Origin: Synechococcus sp. CO36386bin_37
GTDB taxonomy: Bacteria; Cyanobacteriota; Cyanobacteriia; PCC-6307; Cyanobiaceae
NCBI GenBank assembly: GCA_011525445.1
Contig: WTGE01000349.1
Span: forward strand, 1-12,301
Direction of reading: 5' to 3'
DNA length: 12,301 nt
This document shows, one piece after another, positions 7,186-12,301 of this stretch (its first letter is position 1; every line of letters begins with the position of its first letter). Made by a program: the position numbers and the translations under genes. Below the pieces are notes generated by a model. It saw nothing but the letters and a program-made list of their open reading frames with translations. It made no database searches and was not told the DNA's origin.

Positions 7186-7929
7186 ATGGGTTCTTCGCCG
7201 TGGCCGCAGGGAACCCGATCCCGCAGCTTCAAACGCATTTGGCCTTGGCTGGCTCTTCTCGGGTTGCTAGGAATGGTGCGTTGGAGCAAAGGCGCCGGTT
7301 TTGCTGATGCCTATGCCTTGCTGACACGTCCGTTTTGGCCAGGCTCAGCCCAGAAGCAGTGGATTCAGCTGGCTAAGCAGCAGCAGGATGCAATCCGTTT
7401 GCAGTTGCTTGAGGCTGACAATGACCGCCTGCGAGGACTGCTCTCCCTGGATCGTCAAGCTGACGAAAGTGTCATCTCGGCTGCTGTGATCTCGAGAACT
7501 CCGGAGGGGTGGTGGCAACAGATTGTGCTGGGCAAAGGAGGGTTTGACGGTGTCAAGGAAGGCGATGCTGTGATTGGTCCCGGTGGCCTGATTGGACGGG
7601 TTCAAAGTGCAACGCCGGCGACAAGCATGGTGCGATTGCTCACGGCTCCAGGCAGTCGGGTGGGTGTATGGGTGCCGCGAACCCGACAGCATGCCTTGCT
7701 GGTGGGACTGGGGACGGCCCGTCCTCAATTGGAATTTCTCGATAAAGATGTGAAGGTGCGTCCTGGTGATTTGGTCAGCACCTCACCAGCAAGCACTCTG
7801 CTGCCAGCCAATCTTCCAGTTGGCGTGATCCAGTCCTTGAATCTCAGAGCGGTGCCTGCCCCCACTGCCATCATTCAGTTGATTGCGCCTCCGGATGCAA
7901 TCGACTGGGTTCAGGTGAGTCGCCGTTGA
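7186..7929 (+). CDS. mreC: Rod shape-determining protein MreC
   Basis: MreC is a bitopic periplasmic scaffold that links MreB filaments to the PBP2-RodA synthase. The 247-residue product has a basic N-terminus, one membrane helix near 18-33, a likely coiled coil at about 56-88 (Leu and Gln/Glu rich) and the paired beta-barrel region that follows. Family-typical motifs are GVKEGDAVIGPGGLIGRV (122-139) and VRPGDLVSTSPASTLLPANLP (split over 191-211). It starts 5 bases after the mreB stop and ends 3 bases before mreD, which implies one transcript and coupled translation. Length is slightly under the common 270-300 residues, mainly because the C-terminus ends soon after the barrel domain. Confidence 0.94.
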   Translation: MGSSPWPQGTRSRSFKRIWPWLALLGLLGMVRWSKGAGFADAYALLTRPFWPGSAQKQWIQLAKQQQDAIRLQLLEADNDRLRGLLSLDRQADESVISAAVISRTPEGWWQQIVLGKGGFDGVKEGDAVIGPGGLIGRVQSATPATSMVRLLTAPGSRVGVWVPRTRQHALLVGLGTARPQLEFLDKDVKVRPGDLVSTSPASTLLPANLPVGVIQSLNLRAVPAPTAIIQLIAPPDAIDWVQVSRR

Positions 7930-7932
7930 TCG

Positions 7933-8436
7933 ATGGTTCCGCTGTATCGACAACCGATTTGTGTGGCTTCCGGATTGCTGATTCCGCTGATCAGCCTGGC
8001 TGCGCCGTCGTGGTTGAGTTTGGGCGGGATTGCTCCGAGTTGGGCGGTGTTGTGGCTGTTGCCCTGGGCCTTGGTTGATGGGCCTGTTTCAGGGGTGATC
8101 GCGGGCGCAGCGATCGGTCTGGTTTTGGACGGCCTCAACGTTGCAGATGTCAGCCAGGTGCCCGCGTTGATGTTGTTGGGTTGGTGGTGGGGACGTCTGG
8201 GTCGGCGGGGTCGACCGATTCAACGCAGTCTCAATTTGGGCTTGCTCGCTTGGATCGGCACAATGCTGCTGGGGCTCAGTCTGTGGATGCAGTTCTTGGT
8301 TCAAGGTTTGGACTCACCATTGACCCAAGCCTTTGCCCTGCAAACGTGTTTGGCACAGGGGCTCATGACGGGGTTATTGGCTCCGATGATTGGCTCTTGG
8401 CAACTCTTGATCTGGCGAAGGCGCACACCCGCATGA
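7933..8436 (+). CDS. mreD: Rod shape-determining membrane protein MreD
   Basis: MreD is the small integral membrane partner of MreB and MreC in the elongation complex. The 167-residue product is almost wholly hydrophobic, with helices near 10-29, 35-49, 53-72, 78-88, 101-125 and 143-161. A GAAIGLVLDGL segment (58-68) recalls the conserved loop of the family, where a helix meets an Asp. Sequence conservation in MreD is low, so the call rests on size, topology and position directly after mreC (3-base gap). It ends in the ATGA overlap with the lipoprotein gene. Confidence 0.88.
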   Translation: MVPLYRQPICVASGLLIPLISLAAPSWLSLGGIAPSWAVLWLLPWALVDGPVSGVIAGAAIGLVLDGLNVADVSQVPALMLLGWWWGRLGRRGRPIQRSLNLGLLAWIGTMLLGLSLWMQFLVQGLDSPLTQAFALQTCLAQGLMTGLLAPMIGSWQLLIWRRRTPA

Positions 8437-9755
8437 TTCAGCCTTTTCTCCGTCGTCAGATGTCGTCTCGCTCCAGATGGCTTGCATTGGTGCTTATCAG
8501 CACTTCTTTGCTGATTGGGGGATGTCGGCGAGCGTCCGCTCCCGATCAGGCTCTTCAGCTCTGGACTTTGCAACTAGCCCCAAAATTCAACACCTATATG
8601 GAGAAGGTGATTGATCGCTGGGAACAAGACCATCCTGATGCACCGGTGCGTTGGACCGATTTGCCATGGGGCTCGGTTGAGCGCAAGCTGCTCGCAGCTG
8701 TCTTTGCCCGTACGGCACCCGATGTGGTGAATCTCAATCCTCCCTTCGCAGCCAATTTGGCCAGCAAGGGTGGGTTGACTGATCTCACGCCCCTGCTTCC
8801 TCCCGATGCAGCCAAGCGTTATTTGCCTTCGGTATGGCGTGCTGCTCGAGATCCACAAGCGGGCCAAATTGCCGTGCCCTGGTACCTCACGGTCCGTCTC
8901 AGTTTGGTGAATCAGGATCTGCTGCAACGCGCTGGGCTGGTCTCTCCACCGCGTCGTTGGGAGGATGTCCCTGACTTTGCCCGTCGTATTCGTGAGCGAA
9001 CAGGGCGGTACGGCTTGTTTGTGACGACCGTCCCCGACGATTCGGCTGAATTGCTGGAGTCGATGGTGCAAATGGGTGTGGTTTTGTTGGACGACCGTCA
9101 ACGTGCTGGTTTCAATTCACCCGAGGGGCAAAAAGCTTTTGCGTTTTGGACTGATTTGTATCGGGACGGGCTTCTCCCCAGGGAGGTCGTGAGTCAGGGG
9201 CAGCGACGGGCAATCGAGTTGTATCAAAGCGGTGAGATCGCCCTTCTGGCCAGCGGCGCTGAATTTTTGCGCAGCATTCAGACCAACGCTCCTGGAGTGG
9301 CTGCAGTGACCTCACCACAACCACCATTGACCGGTGGAGATGGCACCGCCAATGTGGCGCTAATGACATTGGCCGTGCCTCGCCAGAGCACGAGAGCTCA
9401 AGAGGCATTGGCGTTTGCCCTTGATCTGACCAATGGCCCTAATCAAGCCCAATTTGCCCGTGAGGCCAGGGTCTTGCCTTCCTCCCTAGAGGCTCTCAAG
9501 CAGGTGCGTGCTGATCTTGAATCGGAGCGTCCATCCACCCCAGGGGAGGCCCAAATTCGCGAGGCCAGACTTCTCTCGGCCAAAACACTCGAGGAGGCAA
9601 GGGTCCTCGTCCCCGCAACGCCAGGGATAAAGAGGCTTCAAAGCATTATTTACACCCAGTTGCAACGGTCCATGCTGGGTCAGATCAGCAGTGAGGAAGC
9701 GGTGCGCACTGCTGCTGAACAGTGGAACCGTTATGCAGAGGCTCGATGGCCTTAA
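8433..9755 (+). CDS. ABC-type extracellular solute-binding lipoprotein (family 1, sugar-type)
   Basis: The 440-residue product begins with a basic segment and a lipoprotein signal whose lipobox is LLIGGC, with Cys31 as the lipidation site, so the mature protein should be anchored in the envelope. The rest resembles family 1 solute-binding proteins of carbohydrate ABC transporters: ALQLWTLQLAPKFNTYMEKV (40-59), WGSVERKLLAAVFARTAPDVV (79-99), the mid-protein IAVPWYLTVRLSLVNQDLL (146-164) and AFWTDLYRDGLLPREV (about 245-260). The ligand cannot be read. ATG 8433 is chosen because it makes an ATGA overlap with the mreD stop, favouring translational coupling. ATG 8460 (MSSRSRW) is a good second choice, giving a 21-residue signal. 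Upstream extension to 8181 would lie inside mreD in another frame and is rejected. No permease or ATPase gene lies in this window. Confidence 0.9.
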   Translation: MIQPFLRRQMSSRSRWLALVLISTSLLIGGCRRASAPDQALQLWTLQLAPKFNTYMEKVIDRWEQDHPDAPVRWTDLPWGSVERKLLAAVFARTAPDVVNLNPPFAANLASKGGLTDLTPLLPPDAAKRYLPSVWRAARDPQAGQIAVPWYLTVRLSLVNQDLLQRAGLVSPPRRWEDVPDFARRIRERTGRYGLFVTTVPDDSAELLESMVQMGVVLLDDRQRAGFNSPEGQKAFAFWTDLYRDGLLPREVVSQGQRRAIELYQSGEIALLASGAEFLRSIQTNAPGVAAVTSPQPPLTGGDGTANVALMTLAVPRQSTRAQEALAFALDLTNGPNQAQFAREARVLPSSLEALKQVRADLESERPSTPGEAQIREARLLSAKTLEEARVLVPATPGIKRLQSIIYTQLQRSMLGQISSEEAVRTAAEQWNRYAEARWP

Positions 9756-9898
9756 ACGAAGCCCTTGACTTTTGTTTTGGACAACGACGACTTATTGGAG
9801 AATCTAAAGAGAATCAGAAGCCTGAGCTGGTGCCTTTTTGCTCTCCGCAGGCTGTCCAGGCTGAGCGGTAGAGTTGCTTCTCTTCACATAGTGTTGCG
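9756..9898. promoter_or_regulatory. rpaB upstream region
   Basis: This 143-base gap likely contains the rpaB promoter. A TTGACT at 9765-9770 matches the -35 consensus in five of six bases, but the only nearby -10-like hexamer, ACTTAT at 9790-9795, is 19 bases on. Direct and inverted CAGGCT/AGCCTG elements lie between about 9818 and 9866 and could fold a leader. No HLR1 (paired TTACA) box, the site that RpaB binds, was found, and there is no Shine-Dalgarno before the ATG. Confidence 0.3.
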
Positions 9899-10666
9899 AT
9901 GCCCACGGATGGGACCTCTGTAAAAGGAACCATTCTTGTGGTTGACGATGAGCCCGCCGTTCGACGGGTCTTGCTCATGCGTCTGCAGTTGGCTGGGTAC
10001 AGAGTTGTCTCAGCTGAGGACGGTGAGGAAGCTCTTGAAGTGTTTCATCAGGAATCTCCCGACCTGGTCGTGCTTGACGTCATGCTCCCCAAGATGGATG
10101 GCTTTGCTGTATGCCGTCGTTTAAGGGCTGAGTCATGCGTTCCCATCATCTTCTTATCGGCGCTTGAGTCCATCTCTGAACGCGTGGCTGGGTTGGATCT
10201 AGGTGCAGATGACTACCTTCCAAAACCGTTTAGTCCCAAGGAGCTGGAAGCCAGGATTTCCACCATTTTAAGACGTTTTGGTTCCGGATCTGCTGTTGTT
10301 GAGCCGCGTGAAATCCCCAGTGGCCAGGGGGTGATGCGTGTTGGTGACCTCGTTGTTGACACCAATCGACGCCAAGTGAGCAGAGGTGCCGAGAGGATCG
10401 CCCTGACCTATACAGAATTTAGCCTGCTGGAATTGTTGTTTCGCGATCCAGGTCATGTTGTTCCGCGTGCCGAAATTTTGGAACAGCTTTGGGGTTATCC
10501 ACCCCGACGTGCAGCAGATCTCCGGGTAGTTGACGTGTATGTAGCCCGTCTGCGAGGAAAACTCGAACCTGATCCACGCAATCCCGAGCTCATTCTCACG
10601 GTTAGAGGCATTGGCTATGCATCCCAACGAATGGGCGAGGTGACCGGGACTGTGGCAGCAGTTTGA
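9899..10666 (+). CDS. rpaB: OmpR/PhoB-type response regulator RpaB
   Basis: RpaB is the essential cyanobacterial regulator, partnered with the kinase Hik33/NblS, that controls high-light and photosystem genes through HLR1 boxes. The 255-residue product has a receiver domain with acidic pocket Asp16-Asp17, phosphoacceptor Asp60 in LVVLDVMLPKMDG, switch Ser87 in FLSALES, and Lys109 in YLPKPFSPKELEARI. A linker follows, then an OmpR winged helix from about 145 to 245, with LTYTEFSLLELLFRDPG (169-185), ILEQLWGY and the DNA-facing RVVDVYVARLRGKLE. The closing LILTVRGIGYA is family-typical. The mid-linker Glu-Pro-Arg-Glu and GQGVMRVGDLVVDTNRR are as expected from marine picocyanobacterial RpaB, and the lysS neighbour fits. 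ATG 9899 is the only plausible start; no Shine-Dalgarno is seen. Confidence 0.92.
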   Translation: MPTDGTSVKGTILVVDDEPAVRRVLLMRLQLAGYRVVSAEDGEEALEVFHQESPDLVVLDVMLPKMDGFAVCRRLRAESCVPIIFLSALESISERVAGLDLGADDYLPKPFSPKELEARISTILRRFGSGSAVVEPREIPSGQGVMRVGDLVVDTNRRQVSRGAERIALTYTEFSLLELLFRDPGHVVPRAEILEQLWGYPPRRAADLRVVDVYVARLRGKLEPDPRNPELILTVRGIGYASQRMGEVTGTVAAV

Positions 10667-10690
10667 AATTTTGACCTGATGATTTCGTCC

Positions 10691-10712
10691 CCTTGCCCAT
10701 CGCGGGGCAGGA
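10691..10712 (+). repeat. GC-rich hairpin between rpaB and lysS
   Basis: TGCCC (10694-10698) pairs with GGGCA (10705-10709), and the flanking CC and GG extend the stem past a bulged T. It lies 25 bases after the rpaB stop and 25 before the lysS TTG. No T run follows, so it may be a weak terminator, an RNA end-stabiliser or chance. Confidence 0.35.
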
Positions 10713-10736
10713 TGGCGCCCGATTGCTTGTTCTTCA

Positions 10737-12206
10737 TTGTCTGAATTGCGCGAAACTCGCTTGGAGAAGGCCAATGCCCTGAAAGATCTGGGGCAAGAGC
10801 CCTATGCGCTCCAGTTCAAGCTCACTGATCGTATGGCTCGTTTACAAGCCGACCATGCGGACCTGCCCAAGGGAGCTGAGCGAGATGTTTTGGTTTCGGT
10901 TGCTGGCCGGGTGATGACACGCCGAGTGATGGGCAAACTCGCTTTTTTTACGTTGGCGGATGAAACTGGAACAATTCAGTTGTTCCTTGAAAAAGGGACG
11001 CTTGGTGACAGGTTCGCTCAGCTCAGTTCCCTTGTGGACGCAGGTGACCTTATCGGTGTGAAAGGCAGTTTGCGCCGCACGGATCGAGGTGAACTCTCCG
11101 TGAAGGTGAGCGAATGGCAGATGCTGACGAAGTCTCTGCAGCCCTTGCCGGATAAGTGGCATGGTCTCGCGGATGTGGAGAAGCGCTATCGCCAGCGCTA
11201 TCTCGATCTGATCGTGACTCCTCAGTCTCGTGAGACGTTTCGCCGTCGCGCGATGACGGTCAGTGCCATTCGGCGTTGGTTGGATGACCGGGAATTCCTG
11301 GAGATCGAAACACCGGTTTTGCAGGCTGAAGCAGGAGGCGCGGAGGCTCGCCCCTTTGTCACGCACCACAACACCTTGGATTTGCCTCTGTACTTGAGAA
11401 TTGCTACGGAACTCCATCTCAAGCGGTTGGTGGTGGGTGGATTTGAGCGGGTGTACGAGCTCGGCAGGATTTTTCGCAATGAAGGGGTAAGTACTCGTCA
11501 CAACCCTGAATTCACCTCGGTTGAGGTGTACCAGGCCTATGCCGATTACAACGACATGATGACGCTCACGGAAACGCTGATTGCGTCTGTTTGTGATCAG
11601 GTCTGCGGCACCACTCGCATCCGCTATCAGGGGGTTGATGTGGATCTCACGCCGCCCTGGAGGCGAGTCACCATGCATGATCTGGTCCATGAGGCTACAG
11701 GGCTTGATTTCAGCTCCTTCCAGGCCCGTGAAGCGGCAGCAGACGCCATGCGGGTTTCAGGATTGCCTGTGCCGGACAAAGCTGACACGGTGGGCCGACT
11801 GTTGAACGAAGCCTTCGAGCATGCCGTGGAGCCGAATCTGATCCAACCCACATTTGTGCTCGATTATCCGCAGGAAATTTCACCGTTGGCCCGAAAACAT
11901 CGCAGCAAGCCCGGTTTGGTGGAGAGATTTGAATTGTTCATCGTGGGCCGTGAAACTGCGAATGCTTTCAGCGAGCTCACCGATCCCTTGGATCAGAGAG
12001 CGCGGCTGGAACTGCAGCAGGAGCGGCGTGCAGCGGGAGATGACGAGGCCAATGGTGTCGATGAGGATTTCATTCAGGCCCTCGAAATCGGCATGCCTCC
12101 CACCGGTGGACTCGGGATTGGAATCGATCGGCTCGTCATGCTGCTCACTGATAGTCCATCGATCAGAGATGTGATTGCCTTCCCATTAATGCGGCCTGAA
12201 GGGTGA
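10737..12206 (+). CDS. lysS: Lysyl-tRNA synthetase, class II
   Basis: LysS charges tRNA-Lys with lysine in the cytoplasm. The 489-residue product has an N-terminal OB-fold anticodon-binding domain (about 50-135, with [19 protein letters not shown] at 55-73) and a class II catalytic core. Motif 1 is [21 protein letters not shown], read as 187-207; motif 2 includes [13 protein letters not shown] at 238-250 and HNPEFTSVE at 255-263; motif 3 is [16 protein letters not shown] at 457-472. The length is normal. TTG 10737 is the start because it gives the usual [12 protein letters not shown]-terminus. No in-frame ATG lies just upstream, and the next ATG is at residue 33, inside the conserved domain. 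It is preceded by rpaB at 70 bases. Confidence 0.96.
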   Translation: MSELRETRLEKANALKDLGQEPYALQFKLTDRMARLQADHADLPKGAERDVLVSVAGRVMTRRVMGKLAFFTLADETGTIQLFLEKGTLGDRFAQLSSLVDAGDLIGVKGSLRRTDRGELSVKVSEWQMLTKSLQPLPDKWHGLADVEKRYRQRYLDLIVTPQSRETFRRRAMTVSAIRRWLDDREFLEIETPVLQAEAGGAEARPFVTHHNTLDLPLYLRIATELHLKRLVVGGFERVYELGRIFRNEGVSTRHNPEFTSVEVYQAYADYNDMMTLTETLIASVCDQVCGTTRIRYQGVDVDLTPPWRRVTMHDLVHEATGLDFSSFQAREAAADAMRVSGLPVPDKADTVGRLLNEAFEHAVEPNLIQPTFVLDYPQEISPLARKHRSKPGLVERFELFIVGRETANAFSELTDPLDQRARLELQQERRAAGDDEANGVDEDFIQALEIGMPPTGGLGIGIDRLVMLLTDSPSIRDVIAFPLMRPEG

Positions 12207-12240
12207 CCTGTCAGCATGGATAATTGAATACAGTGGCAGG
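12207..12240 (+). repeat. Inverted repeat after lysS, overlapping a possible promoter
   Basis: CCTGTCA (12207-12213) pairs with TGGCAGG (12234-12240) over 7 bp with one G-U, starting right at the lysS stop. The 20-base loop holds GATAAT (12219-12224), a reasonable -10 hexamer for the next gene, with no good -35. Terminator, promoter or both are possible. Confidence 0.3.
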
Positions 12241-12251
12241 TTCCGATTTCC

Positions 12252-12301
12252 ATGAGTGGTGAGCGCGTAGGTTTCCGCTTCAAACACGCCGATGCGGTGG
12301 T
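12252..12301 (+). CDS. Start of a gene of unknown function, cut by the window edge
   Basis: An open frame from ATG 12252 gives MSGERVGFRFKHADAV (16 residues) and runs off the right edge. It lies 45 bases after lysS on the same strand. The start codon, spacing and third-position G/C preference look like coding sequence, but too little is present to name a family. Confidence 0.6.
   Translation, partial: MSGERVGFRFKHADAV

Noticed and set aside
8181..8432. 84-residue N-terminal extension of the solute-binding protein
   Set aside because: It overlaps mreD in another frame; the ATGA overlap start places the lipoprotein signal at the N-terminus as required.
10842..11690. Long open frame on the minus strand inside lysS (282 codons)
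   Set aside because: It is antisense to the class II catalytic core, its translation has no recognisable domain, and high-GC coding DNA commonly leaves such mirror frames open.
1..12301. CRISPR array, insertion sequence, tRNA/rRNA or defence system
   Set aside because: No spaced direct repeats, transposase-like proteins, clover-leaf elements or defence-family proteins were found on either strand.

Overview
The window looks like chromosomal DNA of a marine picocyanobacterium, most likely a marine Synechococcus. The evidence is the RpaB (ycf27-type) response regulator directly upstream of lysS, a cyanobacterial-length AhcY of 476 residues, a short Ssb, a tight mreB-mreC-mreD cluster, compact spacing and no HIP1 (GCGATCGC) palindromes that I could find. 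I assign this from protein family resemblance and gene order, not from a database search.

Layout, left to right. Positions 1-2010 read on the minus strand: tsaE (t6A tRNA modification ATPase), then, 53 bases on, a polytopic membrane iron-sulfur protein that runs off the left edge (488 residues visible). ahcY (S-adenosylhomocysteine hydrolase) starts 24 bases from tsaE on the opposite strand and ends at a clear intrinsic terminator (3486-3515). Next is a T-rich, lower-GC stretch: about 360 bases without a convincing gene, then a glycosyltransferase resembling the Core-2/I-branching (GT14, DUF266-like) group. This looks like a small accessory insertion between housekeeping genes. A DedA-family membrane protein follows, convergent with ssb.

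ssb and mreB diverge from a shared 135-base control region that carries a perfect palindrome. mreB, mreC, mreD and an ABC-type solute-binding lipoprotein form one tightly packed plus-strand operon (gaps of 5 and 3 bases, then an ATGA overlap). The first three specify the actin-like scaffold and membrane partners for sidewall peptidoglycan synthesis. The lipoprotein has no permease or ATPase beside it. rpaB, the light/redox-stress response regulator, and lysS (lysyl-tRNA synthetase, TTG start) follow on the plus strand, and a further gene begins at 12252 and is cut by the window end.

Most of the window is core metabolism, translation, cell shape and regulation. The parts least explained by known function are the truncated iron-sulfur membrane protein, the glycosyltransferase islet, the lipoprotein in the mre operon and several unassigned inverted repeats. 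I found no CRISPR array, insertion sequence, prophage gene, tRNA or rRNA, and no clear undescribed multi-gene system.
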